A stretch of DNA of 64,000 nucleotides from Capronia americana (taxonomy: Eukaryota; Ascomycota; Eurotiomycetes; Chaetothyriales; Herpotrichiellaceae), in contig JADWQD010000023.1 of the NCBI GenBank assembly GCA_016110215.1, positions 1 to 64,000 on the forward strand, read 5' to 3'. The position numbers were made by a program, and so were the translations under genes. Shown in pieces: positions 51,699 through 63,066 of this stretch. Under the pieces are notes generated by a model, which was not told the DNA's origin, searched no databases, and saw only the letters and a program-made list of their open reading frames with translations. Within the stretch, counting starts at the first letter, position 1, and each line of letters starts with the position of its first letter.

Positions 51699-52568
51699 GT
51701 TGCTGTTGCGCTGGCTGAATGGTTTAGAGTCGGGCAGACAAGGTACACGGGCAGGACGGCGATGAAGGCTGGAAATCTACATAAACGGGGAGCCATCTCA
51801 GACATAATTATAGGCGACGCAGTGGTGTCGATCTCTGACAGTTCCGAGAAGAATGCGAGTTCGCGGCCACGAAGCAGGACGAGCACGGCTAATTTCGCCG
51901 TTCTAGCAAGCGAAGGTCTCCAGGACAGTGTAGCGAGGCCGTTGGTGGTGGATATAGCCAAAGACCAACCCCTACGAGTTTTAGGAAGCTACCCCTGACC
52001 CTCGTGTCGTTGTCTTGATTTACAGGCATTGTTGTTGGGCCCTTGACGAAATGAGGCTTTCGGGGTGTACCTACATACATGGTAGCCGGGCTCGCCGGGT
52101 TGAAGAGTTAAGCTTCTGCCAAGCCTAAACCGCGCAGTTTAAGCTTCCCTATGACGTTGGAATCCAAGCCCTTAAAACACCAAAGCTGCCTTCACTGCTG
52201 CCTTTCGCAGGTCCACTCCAGTAATGCTTGAACATCTTCCTAGAGCTCTATGCTGTGTTTTGCTGCTCGCTGGACTGGTCTTCAAAGCAACCGGACTCAT
52301 GGCGGACGGGTTGCAGCGAGAGGCATTAAACGTGTCGGATAATGGCGTCCGGCGCCACGCATGAACATTCTTTTCATTGGACATGAGGACTGCCTTGCGA
52401 GACAAACCTTAGGTAAGCTCTTCAGCGTGCGAAGAATCTCACGCGGAGGCCTCGGATCTGGTGCAGGGATGCGAAGAAGACTCGGAGCCTGGGGCGCTCA
52501 AATGAGAATGATGCTTGACCCTTTGCATTCTTCGACTCCAGCGTCGAATGCGCACGTTAGCCTGAGAG
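51699..52568. other. Divergent promoter of the SDR and DUF3431 genes
   Basis: 870 bases; nothing recognised beyond short random frames. Confidence 0.4.
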
Positions 52569-53705
52569 ATGAGAAGGAAGCAGAAGCCTCTAGTCAATCT
52601 AGTTCTTTTCCTTGCTGTGCTTCTTGCCATCCTCTTCCTCAATCATTCCCCTTCGCCGAATAAGGCCTTCGCATGGACGACGATCCGGTACAAACCATCA
52701 GCAGCATCGCTTCCCCCCACTCGTGGCATATGCCCCGGATTGTCTTCTACTAAACCCGCCCTTGTGGTGGCTCGAGTCCAGGCCGATGGTGGTCCAGAAT
52801 GGCTCAATACACTCTCGGACAGATACCAACTCTGCGTCTACACTGCGGACGCGCAGGAGGACTCGACGTCGATGAATCTGCAAGTCCCTGCGAATCGAGG
52901 CCATGAAGCCATGGCATTCCTAACTTTCATCATCGACAACTACGACACCATCCCGGAAGCCGGTGCAGTTTTTGTCCACGGGTCCCGATTTTCATGGCAC
53001 AACGACAGCCCCGACTACGACAATTTAGCCCTACTTCGCTCTCTCAATATATCTGCAGCGTTGGCGCCGGTCGGCTATCACAATCTACGCTGCGACTGGA
53101 GCGCCAGTACCTGCGATCAATCGTCGGCGCCTCCTCAAGGCAGCCTGGAGAACTCGTTCCGCGCTGTGCTGCAACCGTATGATCCTCGTGTGATCTCTGA
53201 CAGCGCTTTGCCACGCTCTCTGGCCATATTGTTCGGCGGAGATGTGGAGGACGCTGCCGAAACGGTCTTTCTAGGTCGCGGCGATGCCGTGCGCTCTCAA
53301 TGCTGTGCGCAATTCGTTGTCGCTCGGGAGAATATATGGCGTCATGCTCCCGAGGAGTATATCGCGTTGCGACAGTGGTTGCTTGATGGTACCAGTCAGC
53401 ATGACCTTAAGCAGCAAACGCTCAACAAGAATGCTGCACCGCACGACGACCGCGTTGCTGGACGCATTTTGTCTTACCTTTGGCACATTCTGTTCATCCA
53501 GCAGGGAGGCAAGAGCCAAGGCGCCAGCAAGATAGATTTACAGCAACTGAACCGCCTGGCCTGTCCTCGGGCCGACGAATGTTATTGCCGCTTATACGGC
53601 CGATGCAATCTTCCAGGCTGCAGCAGTCCTGACCGCTGCGCTGGTCAATATCGAATACCACCAGACTTTAAGCTCCCAGCCGACTGGGCGGCTTCTCATC
53701 CATGA
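52569..53705 (+). CDS. DUF3431-family type II membrane protein
   Basis: Single exon, 378 residues. A short basic N-terminus (MRRKQKP) is followed by one hydrophobic helix at about 9-25 (VNLVLFLAVLLAILFL), which fits a Golgi/ER signal anchor. The lumenal part shows the family pattern: LVVARVQADGGPEWLNTLSDRYQLCVYTAD, then NRGHEAMAFLTFIIDNYDTIPEAGAVFVHG, WHNDSPDYDNLALLRSLNI, and a later SQCCAQFVVARENIWRHAPEEY. The alternation resembles glycosyltransferase-associated proteins; no activity is proven. The Cys-rich C-terminal end (CPRADECYCRLYGRCNLPGC) probably forms disulfides. Confidence 0.85.
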   Translation: MRRKQKPLVNLVLFLAVLLAILFLNHSPSPNKAFAWTTIRYKPSAASLPPTRGICPGLSSTKPALVVARVQADGGPEWLNTLSDRYQLCVYTADAQEDSTSMNLQVPANRGHEAMAFLTFIIDNYDTIPEAGAVFVHGSRFSWHNDSPDYDNLALLRSLNISAALAPVGYHNLRCDWSASTCDQSSAPPQGSLENSFRAVLQPYDPRVISDSALPRSLAILFGGDVEDAAETVFLGRGDAVRSQCCAQFVVARENIWRHAPEEYIALRQWLLDGTSQHDLKQQTLNKNAAPHDDRVAGRILSYLWHILFIQQGGKSQGASKIDLQQLNRLACPRADECYCRLYGRCNLPGCSSPDRCAGQYRIPPDFKLPADWAASHP

Positions 53706-54621
53706 GCCCAATAACACCAAGAGCTGCTTGTCAACGCGTGCGATCTGAAGTCCCAGAACGTGGCAAGTCTACGATGGAGCTGAAACACTCCGTACAGGCA
53801 CTTCGTATTATCAGACTCGAATGCCAGATGGCCTCGGTGCTTCTGCAGATAGGAGAATAGGAGAACGTTGCTGACCCCTGGACGGGCTTGCAGGCTAGGC
53901 GTGCTCGGCAGCCTATGGGGCACCCAACTTGGCCTACGTACCAGTACATCGTACGCAATATTTATTTACTTTCTCGTGCGAGATCTTTCCGCTTCCTCGT
54001 CACTCACTATTGAGCAGTGCTCAAATAGCGAACGCTTTTGTAGATGCCTTTCTGCACTCCTTACCATCCATGTCTTTGCGCACGCGCCCGTCAGCCAGAA
54101 AATGTAAACACAGGAAGGCGCAATCTCCCAAGCCAACACGAGCGAAATACTTGGTCCCCCGGTTTAGCTAGCCATGCGAAGACTTAAGACCACCAGACCG
54201 CATTCGTTCGCCCGTTCGGCAACACAGCGGAGAATCTCTCTCCACGAGCGACAAAGTCTGACCCGCATTGGGCATGAGCTCATCGTCTGTATCCTTTTGT
54301 GGAATCGTCGTGTGTCAGCCTTGTCGAATTCAGTGATCTCGCATGAAGCTCATGCGGAGTGGCAGTAGCCGGCGGAGCTGAGATTTGACTACCTCACTAC
54401 GTGGTCAATAGTAGCACATTCCATTATGGGGTACGTATACAAGAGTCAAAGTCGACCGTTGTATATATAGCTAGGTAGCTACTCTGTAAGTCTCTGATGA
54501 TGTCTTCGCTTTACGGTATTTGTCTTCTCTTCTCTTTCCTCCTTCTGACCACCGCGATACGCCCAAGGGAGATATCTCTCCCGTCCACTCTTTCCAAGCG
54601 TTTGTGAGCTTTCTTGCAAAG
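53706..54621. other. Intergenic, promoter of the secreted wall protein
   Basis: About 900 bases. A TATATATAGC element near 54461-54470, about 155 bases before the ATG, is a plausible TATA box. Confidence 0.4.
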
Positions 54622-55941
54622 ATGCATTCCCACTCCTTTGGCAACTGCTTCACCCTTCTCCTCACATTAATTACTGCCGTCACAGCCGCTCCCGGCGGAC
54701 CGCCAGGTTTTCCTGGAGGCCCCGGAGGCCCTGGAGGCGGCGGACACCCGCCCTACCCGACCACATGCTATACTTCGATCGTGTCGCGACGGCCAGGGCG
54801 CCCCACGACCGGGTGGTCGACCGTGACCACGTCCTGCACGTCGACAAGCACGGTGACCAGCACCATCACCCCGACCGCGACATCGACCATCACCAGCAGC
54901 GTCACAGTGACTTCCACGGCCGACACTTCGACATCCACGGCCATCACAACCTCGACTACCACGGCCATCGAGACATCCACGACGACCGCGACAACAACCG
55001 AGACGTCCACGGTCGAGGCGGGCAGTACCTCAGTTGTGCCGACCACGCTGGGGTTCCTCCCCATCGAAACTACCCTCCCCGGCGCCTCTTACGATCAGGA
55101 CATTGAAGTGTCGGTGTCGGTGGCGGTGAAGAGGCGGGCAGTGAATGTCGATTTGGCCGCCAGCGCCCACGTCGTGGTCCCCAAACGGAACTGGAGTCCT
55201 TCATATATCAAGCCCGGTGTCCCCGGGAATGTCGGGTGCTATGAATATCACAGCCGATGCGCGACCACGACAACCACTCTGACCGTGACGGCGAGCACGT
55301 CAACGGTCCTCACTACTAGCATAAGCACTTCGACGGTCACGACGACGCCAGGTAAGTCGTGCTCTGTTCACTCACCGCTCTTCCTTCGTCCTCTCAGTGT
55401 CTGTGACCTTGGACTAACGGTTCCGCCCCTCTTCGGGGACCTACAGGCGCCACCACAACCAGCACCGTCACAGCGACGGAGACGTCCACGACGGTGACCA
55501 CCGAAACCAGCACCGCCACCACCCAAGTCACGACCTTCACCGCGACGACAACAAGCTATGCGGCCTGCGTACGCTCTCTAATATCCATATCCTGCCGCAA
55601 GAATCAGTACTAACATCTCCTAGGCAACCAACAACCAGGCCAACTACGTCGACACCCTTCCAGTCGTGGGGTTCTCAGGAAATGGCAGCCCCCTCTCCAC
55701 GGGCGCGACCTCCCCGTACGAGTGCTGCGTGTCCGCTCTGCTTAATCCCCTCGGCGCGCTCTGGGCGTGGGTCTATGACAGTTCATCATGCCTGATCGCC
55801 CTCTCGGCCGACGGTGTGTGTGCGGCAGGGCAGCTCTCGGATGGCGTGGGCAATATCGTGGAAGTCTCGTCTGTCTCGACGGATCCGGTGGAGTATGCGG
55901 TCGGCAATGCGAATTGTGGGATGTGGGATACCGTCAGCTAG
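54622..55941 (+). CDS. Secreted Ser/Thr-rich wall- or surface-associated protein with Cys-rich C-terminal module
   Basis: Three exons: 54622..55351, 55447..55568, 55624..55941, 389 residues, in phase; intron 2 has a TACTAAC branch site. The signal peptide spans residues 1-22 (CFTLLLTLITAVTA). It is followed by a collagen-like Gly/Pro run (GGPPGFPGGPGGPGGGG), then about 120 residues of TST/TTT-rich sequence likely to be heavily O-mannosylated, interrupted by a charged segment with a KR-R possible Kex2 site (VAVKRRAVNVD). The last ~100 residues form a compact module with paired Cys (YECCVSALL…SSCLIALSADGVC…NANCG) that resembles PAN/apple-like carbohydrate-binding folds. No GPI signal seen. Likely extracellular adhesion or matrix role (inference). 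Confidence 0.8.
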
Positions 55942-56869
55942 TTGAGGAACTTTGCTACAGTATACATAGGATGGCACTCACCGGGACCGGGGCACTTACT
56001 GAGTGGTACTTACTAACGAGGCACACATGAGACCCGTGAAATGTCATGTGATGGTACGGTCCAAGACTACCTACCTAGTAATAGGTACCTGGTAGTTGCT
56101 CAGTGTTTCCATGAAGTCGTCTAATGAAACGCGCTTTGTGGACCCCTGCCGCTCTACACAGCCAATATAGCTATACACAGGAGAGGTTCTCAGACGCCTA
56201 GAACATACTCAGGTCAGGTTAGCAACTTGCAGGTGAGCAAAAAGGAGTGCCGCCGCTTACAACTTGCATTAAGTTGGTGTAAGTTTCATTTGACGACTTC
56301 ATGGAAAGACTGTAGTACGCTCCCGTCGTATGATCTCGTACAGGCGTGACACGCACACATGTGAATGCTGAACGGGTAACTTAGGCGAGAAGTGACTCTA
56401 AAGGGCAGCTGCCTGCCAAGGCGGCGGCCCTGGGCCCCAGCTCTTAATTCCAGCGCAGCCGTGCCTTCATTTCATCTCGTTCTTTCTTCCCCCATCACTT
56501 CTACTCCGTACTCTGATTGTCGGCTCTACTAAAACCCACACGCTGGCCGCCTTTGCAAGCTGGGCTTATTGGACTGCTCTCGCTCCCGGATCATATTGAG
56601 CCCTCTTGAAGGTTCAGCGGCCCCAGTTCAGGTGTCACTTTTGCCAGACAATCTGTGCAATCCACCTGTCCGTTCCGGTCACGCCTCGGCGACCGTGGTC
56701 CAGCAGTAACCCACTGCCAGCTGACGCGATCGCATCCAGATCAGGATTTCTTTCGTTCGATCTTCTTGTTGTTGACTGATTCTACCTGTTAGAGACCGCC
56801 TCCCTGAATTCCTTTGCCAATGTTGATACCCCGTCACTCGACTGTCTTCGTGTAGATTGTGGTTGAGAG
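55942..56869. other. Intergenic, contains a MITE
   Basis: The 212-bp inverted-repeat element (56101-56312) lies here; the rest is promoter of the DUF2293 gene, with TACTCCGTA near 56501-56509. Confidence 0.45.
56101..56312. mobile_element. hAT-like miniature inverted-repeat element (MITE), 212 bp
   Basis: The first 30 bases (56101-56130, CAGTGTTTCCATGAAGTCGT…GAAAC) and the reverse complement of the last 30 (56283-56312) match at 28 of 30 positions. The ends read CAGT…ACTG; CAGTG is a common hAT terminus. The flanks TAGTTGCT (56093-56100) and TAGTACGCT (56313-56321) are similar, like a decayed 8-bp target duplication. No coding capacity inside. Confidence 0.7.
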
Positions 56870-59431
56870 ATGGCCAAAGTCAAACAGAAGGTCGCCAGAC
56901 AAGGTGCGGCAGGGGCCTCAACCCGAGGTGCCCAGGTTGCCAAACAGAAAAAGCACAAAATTGCTGTGCAAGGGGATCCCAAGGATAAGAAACTACCCAC
57001 TGTCGTAAGCAGAATCCCTTCGCGTTCCTGGCGCCCAATTATCGACAAACTTCCCGCGTCTATCATTCACCAGCTCCCACCGTCCATTATCAACCAGCTG
57101 CCCCGAGAAGTCCTCACAAGAGGACTGGTAATCAGTGAACCTGACACTCGCAAGGTCGCATTTACGGAGAACCCGCCTCCAGGATATACGTTCATCGCTG
57201 CAGGAAATCCCGAACTCACCAATGCCTTGAAAGAGTTTGCCAGCCGTGGCCAGCACAAGATCTTTGTTGTGACGGTAAGTTTGAGCCGTGTAAGACATGA
57301 ATCGCTCCTTCTGACACTTCAGATAACACCTCACGCCAAACGCCACGAGTTATCGAGACAAATCCATCGCGTCGGCTATCATTTCCCTACCACAGTCGTC
57401 GATCAAGTCTGTGCCCATTATGGCATTCGTCTCAACAACAGGGGCGAGCTCATCGACGAGTCCAAGGACGAAGATCTCTTCCGGCGGGTTTACCAGAATG
57501 CAGACGGTCAGCGTCCGGCCGAAAAGAAGGATCAAATAACAATCAACACGGAAGCCAAACAAACAATCAAAGATCTTTTTCCAAAAATTCCGGACAGTGA
57601 TCTATTTAGGATCATCAAGCACGCTTTCCAGCTGAGCGACGCCAGAGTTGGGACCGCGCCGGAATTGTCACTGCTTCGGAGAGCCCACCTCGCCGTTGTC
57701 GCCCACATTCGACATAACTACACTTCATACGACAAATTACTGAGGCACGTACAATACAACGACGCCCGCCATCAGGTTGAAAAGGAGACTCTCGAAAAAA
57801 TCATTGAGTGGCGCGGTGGGGAAGACATGGCTCTTGAAGATACTGGGCACGCTGCCGATGATCTCCTCAGGGATGTGATTGTCATCTCCGACGAGGACGC
57901 ATCTGAGGGCGAGGCAGACGATGTACAGCCTCTACTTCAAGAGCAAGTCCGCGTTGAGGAACTTCCAAGCGCAACCCACGGTCGCGGCTATGACCGCTCC
58001 CCTTCTCCAGTGGCCGATGCGCAGAGTGAACATTACCAGCCGTACCCACGACTTGTGCACAGCTACAAACCTTCGGATGCCGAAATAGCCCACCGAAACC
58101 AGACCAGGTACGCTGTCTGGGACCAGGCGAGACGGGACTACCAATCCAGAATAGCTCAACCTCCTACCCCACCCGTGGAAAGAGTCTACCACGCCGAACC
58201 CGCTCAAGCCTCTCGCATTTTGATACCCCTCGACGATCCTCTTCCTCGACCTGCTCAGCTATTCCGCCACGAAGTACCTGTACAAAGACCCATGAGGATA
58301 GAATACGAGGTAAGAAGATTCCGGAAACCTGGGCCTGAGCAGTTCTCTGTCCGTCAGCGGACTCTTTTGTCGACTAACTCCCTTATACAGCCGCTTCCGC
58401 CACCTCGTCCGAACCCGCCACAGTTCATTCGAGATGCCAATGGCAACCTTTTCGAACGTGTCGATTCTCAGCCCCGAGCAACGCCTGTGGAGACATCACA
58501 ACGTTACTACCAACATGAACCCCCAGCAATGGCTGGAGCGCTGGTAAGAACTCGACCTTCATCGCCACCAGTCAACTCTCAATCGCAAGCGCGTTATCCT
58601 TTAAATCGTGAAGGTGGTGATGGCATGATACTGCCATCCGTTGAAGAACCTGAGGGGTCTTACGCACAACCTCGACCACGCCGCAATCCCTTCGACAGAG
58701 AAGCAGACCCCCGTGATACTAACACAATGCGACAAGAGGTTCAGCAGCATGGAGACGGTACGCTCATTGACCTGACCAACAATTCAAGCCAGACGCCTAA
58801 GAGACGTCGGCTCGAGGAGATTGCACCATCATCAGGAGACCGCATGGTCAGACGGGAATCACCTGGCAGACCAGTGGAGCGTCAGTACTTACCACAACGT
58901 CTAGCAAGAACTGCGCAACCGGAAAGTCGCATAGTTGATTATGGTGAGCCTCGTTACGACTCGCGTTTGCAAGCGGCAAGTTCTGTCCGGGAACACACCT
59001 ACGCTGGCCGTCCACCGTTGTACAATGTTCGTGAAGCTCCACGTACTTTTACACGTGTCTATGAACCGCTACCTGAAGCTCAGGAAGCGCATGATCCTGC
59101 AAGACCTCAGTATCGTCCGCAGAATTATGGAGTCGTGAGACACGAAGTCGAGTCCATTCGGCCGGCTGCACATCCGAGATATGGACCTTCAACACATGCG
59201 GGCCCCGGTTACGAGCCCATCATGGAGTCTCGCATACACGACGGCAGGATGACAACAGAGCATGTCATGCCCGCGCGTGAACAATACATCCAACCCTCCA
59301 TGCAAGAAACCCGTGTCCGGTACATCTATGCTGATGGCACAGAAGCCCGTGAGCCTTTGCAAGCAGTGGCTCAACAGCGTGAACAGGACTACGAACGGCC
59401 AAACGCTCCAGTCCGATCCTATGTGCGTTGA
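56870..59431 (+). CDS. DUF2293-domain fungal nuclear-type protein
   Basis: The frame is open for 853 codons, but two segments look like introns whose lengths are multiples of three: 57275-57322 (48 nt, GTAAGT, TCTGAC, TTCAG) and 58310-58390 (81 nt, GTAAGA, GACTAAC, TACAG). Spliced, exons 56870..57274, 57323..58309 and 58391..59431 give 810 residues. A basic N-terminus (MAKVKQKVARQ…KKHKIAV) is followed by FVVTITPHAKRHELSRQIHRVGYHFP. The DUF2293 core is at about residues 220-320: IKDLFPKIPDSDLFRIIKHAFQLSDARVG…RRAHLAVVAHIRHNYTSYDKLL. The long C-terminal part is Pro/Arg/Tyr-rich and disordered. Function unknown; basic regions suggest the nucleus. Confidence 0.85.
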   Translation: MAKVKQKVARQGAAGASTRGAQVAKQKKHKIAVQGDPKDKKLPTVVSRIPSRSWRPIIDKLPASIIHQLPPSIINQLPREVLTRGLVISEPDTRKVAFTENPPPGYTFIAAGNPELTNALKEFASRGQHKIFVVTVSLSRVRHESLLLTLQITPHAKRHELSRQIHRVGYHFPTTVVDQVCAHYGIRLNNRGELIDESKDEDLFRRVYQNADGQRPAEKKDQITINTEAKQTIKDLFPKIPDSDLFRIIKHAFQLSDARVGTAPELSLLRRAHLAVVAHIRHNYTSYDKLLRHVQYNDARHQVEKETLEKIIEWRGGEDMALEDTGHAADDLLRDVIVISDEDASEGEADDVQPLLQEQVRVEELPSATHGRGYDRSPSPVADAQSEHYQPYPRLVHSYKPSDAEIAHRNQTRYAVWDQARRDYQSRIAQPPTPPVERVYHAEPAQASRILIPLDDPLPRPAQLFRHEVPVQRPMRIEYEVRRFRKPGPEQFSVRQRTLLSTNSLIQPLPPPRPNPPQFIRDANGNLFERVDSQPRATPVETSQRYYQHEPPAMAGALVRTRPSSPPVNSQSQARYPLNREGGDGMILPSVEEPEGSYAQPRPRRNPFDREADPRDTNTMRQEVQQHGDGTLIDLTNNSSQTPKRRRLEEIAPSSGDRMVRRESPGRPVERQYLPQRLARTAQPESRIVDYGEPRYDSRLQAASSVREHTYAGRPPLYNVREAPRTFTRVYEPLPEAQEAHDPARPQYRPQNYGVVRHEVESIRPAAHPRYGPSTHAGPGYEPIMESRIHDGRMTTEHVMPAREQYIQPSMQETRVRYIYADGTEAREPLQAVAQQREQDYERPNAPVRSYVR

Positions 59432-60384
59432 AGTGGAATACGTCCTTTGAGCGGCGGCCAGGGGAGTTCGCCTGAGGAATGGGACGACGGTAAGACAGGC
59501 AGGGATACTTGTTAGGCTTCCATAGCATCCTCACAAAGACAACGCCATGGCAGTGCTGATGATGTTCTAGGTCCACTCGCAACCAAGCATGATGGTACTC
59601 GAGCTCGGCATCGACTCCCACTTGTCGCACCACTTCGAAGTCACTCATTTAGACGTCAATTGGTCGACCACACATTGTCAGCAATATTTTCCTTTGTCCT
59701 CCACTTGTCAGCATCAGCGTCGGTGGGTTCCATCAACATGTTTTCAGCATAGCGAAAGAGTTTCGACACGACGCATCTGTTAAATGAACGCGCAAGAGTC
59801 CGATTCGGGGCCTCTTGTCCTCTTCTTGTAATGATACTGCACCAAGATACCCAATTGTTGACACCATGGAAATATGCATGGAGGGAAGCGTAGGCGACAG
59901 GGTTCCGGTTACATATTGCAGAGCCTTGTTTCGATCCTTTTTGTGGATGGGGGAATCGAGATGGGCTGTCCTCTCACGAGCTGGGTAGTGAGGTCAATCA
60001 GATAGGCAGAAGCACGACTGTACCATACGTCAAGAGGCAAATGGAAGGCAGTCAGAATGAATCGGATTTCAGTCGAAACGTCAAAGACGAGCTTCGGTCC
60101 GGAAACTCCAACCAAATGTCAAGTGGTCTTGTTTGTCTTGCATTGTGTTCCAGGTCTAAGGTCGGAACCCCTCAATACAACACCAGACACCACGCTTGTC
60201 TCTTGATGAAAGGATGAAGATGTTTCCGCCGCATGTTTCACCTGCAGATCGGCCAACAAGAGCTGTTTCGCCTTTTCCTCATTCTGCCAACATTGATTGC
60301 TCCTGGCGCCGACACCATTGGCATGAAGGTGTTCATCCTCTTCGTTTACTTAATTTCATATGTTAAACTTTGGAATGCGCTACG
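59432..60384. other. Intergenic between convergent genes
   Basis: 950 bases with no protein-like frame. Confidence 0.4.
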
Positions 60385-60729
60385 CTACACAGCCATGGTA
60401 ACGCCATCGGCTTCCCCCGAGTTGACTTGTTTGCCCGTCTTCTTGATTTTCTCGAGCACCGTCTCGTACGAGACGGAGTCTTCCGTCGTTACATCGGCAG
60501 TTTGTGTGTCGAGCGAGACGTTGAATTCTTTGACGCCTGTGGAGGAGAGTTAGCGATTGTCCCAACGTGAGGAGCGTAGAACGGGATGGTGAGAGTAGGA
60601 AGGAGAGGGGGGGGAGAACAAGTGAAGCGGGACGCGCTTACCATCGAGTTTCTTGAGGACGCGCTCGACGGCCCCGGAGCAGCCGCCGCAGGTCATCTTG
60701 ACGTTGAACTTGTAGTGGTGTTCCGCCAT
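60385..60729 (-). CDS. atx1: ATX1-type copper chaperone
   Basis: Two exons, complement(60385..60536, 60642..60729), 79 residues. The HMA-domain copper loop MTCGGC is at 12-17 (Cys14 and Cys17), in YKFNVKMTCGGCSGAVERVLKKLDG. Exon 2 supplies VKEFNVSLDTQTADVTT, the beta-alpha-beta remainder, and the closing helix KIKKTGKQVN. In yeast ATX1 carries Cu(I) from the cytosol to the Golgi P-type ATPase Ccc2. Length and fold match the family. The intron (105 nt) falls at LDG|VK. Confidence 0.93.
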
Positions 60730-61533
60730 TGTTGGGGTGTCGGGTACAAGCAGGAGGGGTTCGGACCGTGAGATACTGTAGTAACTGTAGCAGAGGCGGC
60801 GAGTTGAACTGGCTGGCCGGGTGATCGAGCGGGAATGAGTTGGAATTGCTGGATCGTGCGAAACGTGAGAGTCTTCTGTATCTATGTGCAATACGCAGGG
60901 CAGAGTAGGGGGGAGGAGTGGGAGTTTATTGTTTTATTGCCTGTCGTGAGGATTGCGCTCGAGACAATTAGTAAACATGCTCAAGACAAGCGAATCCCCC
61001 CTGGGGGCTATGCTGAGGCTCACTTAGGCGCACGGGGCATTGGTAAGCGGGGTGTTTCGGGCAGCAAAGGGGTGCTGGGGGGCGTGCATGGGCGTGCTAT
61101 CTTTAGGTGGGATGTGCTTGAGAGATTCCCATCCCAGATGACGTGCTTATGGGAGAACAAATGCAGCAAACTGCCCAAGCCGTGGAGCTTCTGAGGCAGC
61201 CGGAGTTTGACCGAGCCGTACCGAGTACTCCGTCCTGCTTTCCGATGGACTGACTAGTAGTACCTTCTCCATTCTTGTCTCCAACACTTCAATGTTGCTC
61301 CGTACTCGTACAATACAATAAACTTACCCTCGGGGGCAAGCCGGCCTGGGCGGGGTCGTGAACTCGCGCGACATGGCACAAGGAAAAATAGATATAGGAA
61401 TCGCGTCGAGAGCAAAGGCCGTTGAAGCCGATCTCCTCGCCCTCGTCCTCGTTCTCGTCCTCTCCCGTCCTGGCTGCTGAAGCCTCGGCCGCGTTATATT
61501 CCAATTGAGTTCCGAACACAAGCCTCATGCACC
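60730..61533. other. Divergent promoter of atx1 and the aldolase gene
   Basis: 800 bases; carries a TACTCGTA (61303-61310) with overlapping TACTCCGT-like words (about 61224-61232, 61297). Nothing else recognised. Confidence 0.4.
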
Positions 61534-62584
61534 ATGGCATCCATGTTCCCCAATAACCTGTACACCCTCCACCAGGCAGGTTCGTTGTGTAAGGTGCCTA
61601 ACCCATTCCATTTCCCTACGTCCACCGTGCTCCCCCTTGTCCTCTCCTCAGCACAATAGTAGTAGTGCTCCCCTAGCTCTGAAGACCATGCGAGGAGCTG
61701 TCTAACCACTGTCCCCCACGGGGTAGCCAGGCCTTTGGGATCAAACTTGCGCCGTATCCCGCCGTCGTTCAGATCGCCAAGTCGGCGGGCTTTGATGCCC
61801 TGTTCATCGACTTGGAACACTCGACCCTATCGATCAACGATGCGAGCCAACTGTGCACGACCGGCTTGCTGGCAGGCATCACCCCTTTTGTCAGGGTGCC
61901 ATATCAGTGCGGCAATGGGCTCGTGCAGAGGGTGCTGGATGGAGGGGCCATGGGCGTTGTGTTTCCCCATGTCAGCACGAGAGGTATGTCGTTGGCGTTG
62001 CCTTTGCCTAGCTTTGTCACCATTCTTCCCCAAGTCCGACATACCGCTAGCTCTGCTCACGTCGGCTCTAACAACCCTCTGACTTGTGTCCAGAGGAAGC
62101 AACCTCCGCGGCCTCAATCTGCAAATATCCACCAGCAGGCACGCGCTCCATGACAGGGCAGCTGCCTCAGTTCTCATACACGGCCCGACCTCACGAGACC
62201 GTTATTGCAGAATCCAACAGCCGGGGTTCCACTGTGTTCGTCATGATAGAAACGGTCCAAGCAATCGGGAACCTCGACGCCATCGCCTCGGTCGAGGGGG
62301 TGGACGTCCTGCTCGTGGGGTCGAATGACCTGTCCATCGAGTTGGGCGTCCCCGCCCAGTTTGAGAGTCCAGTGTTTAGAGAGGCGTTGGAGAAGGTGAG
62401 TAGGGCGTGTAGGCAGAATGGGAAGATCATGGCCCTGGGGGGTATTTATGACAGGCCGGACATTCAGCGCTGGGCGGTGCATGAGCTGGGGGTGCGCTGG
62501 ATCCTGGGCGGGCAGGATTCGAGCTTCATTGCGAAGGGCGCGGCAGGGTGTATGGATGCGTTGAAGGGGGTGGAAAGGAAGTAG
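61534..62584 (+). CDS. HpcH/HpaI-family class II aldolase
   Basis: Three exons: 61534..61593, 61731..61983, 62094..62584, 267 residues. The small first exon (20 codons) ends in SLCK and is followed by a 137-nt intron. Active-site residues of HpaI-type aldolases are recognisable: Asp47 and His50 in FIDLEHST, Arg75 in FVRVP, metal ligand Glu in VMIETVQAIGNLDAI and Asp in LVGSNDLSIELG. They cleave 4-hydroxy-2-oxo acids (or 2-keto-3-deoxy-sugar acids) to pyruvate plus an aldehyde with Mg2+/Mn2+. The C-terminal IYDRPDIQRW…GVRWILGGQDSSFIAKGA is typical of fungal members. Possibly an end-step for aromatic or sugar-acid breakdown. Confidence 0.88.
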
Positions 62585-63066
62585 AAGTAGGAGAGAAACA
62601 GAAGAGAAGAAGCCGTGGAGGGAGAGGTAGAGCGGGAATGTCAAGTATTCCCACCTGATAGTTGTGGCAGGCATTCAACTTGCAGGTAGAGCTGAAATAC
62701 TCCCTACATGTGACTACATGAACTTAGTGCACCCTTCGCCCGGCTGCCCCATTGAAGAGAACTGATCTACTACGCACCCAATCCTCGTACATCGACGGGG
62801 GAATCTGCCGGCGCCAAGCCACGACGAGGCTGTCGTTTTGAGCCGCAGCCGGAGTGACTGGCGACTTGACCAGTCCGCTTCACCACTCGAAATCGAACTG
62901 TTGAATTCACCCGCGTATCAAGCAGGTCTTTCTCCCTGGCTCTGAATATGTGTTAGTGCCGTTCAGCTATTTCCAGTCACTCCATCGTCGAAATCTCGTA
63001 CAGCATTAAGCCTCGGCGCAATTTGTCCACTTTTCACATCTTCCTCCGCCGACCTCGACGCCCAAG
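62585..63066. other. Intergenic, promoter of NAA15
   Basis: About 480 bases; nothing recognised. Confidence 0.4.

Noticed and set aside
54768..55064. 98-codon minus-strand Val-rich frame
   Set aside because: Antisense image of the Thr/Ser repeat tract of the secreted protein.
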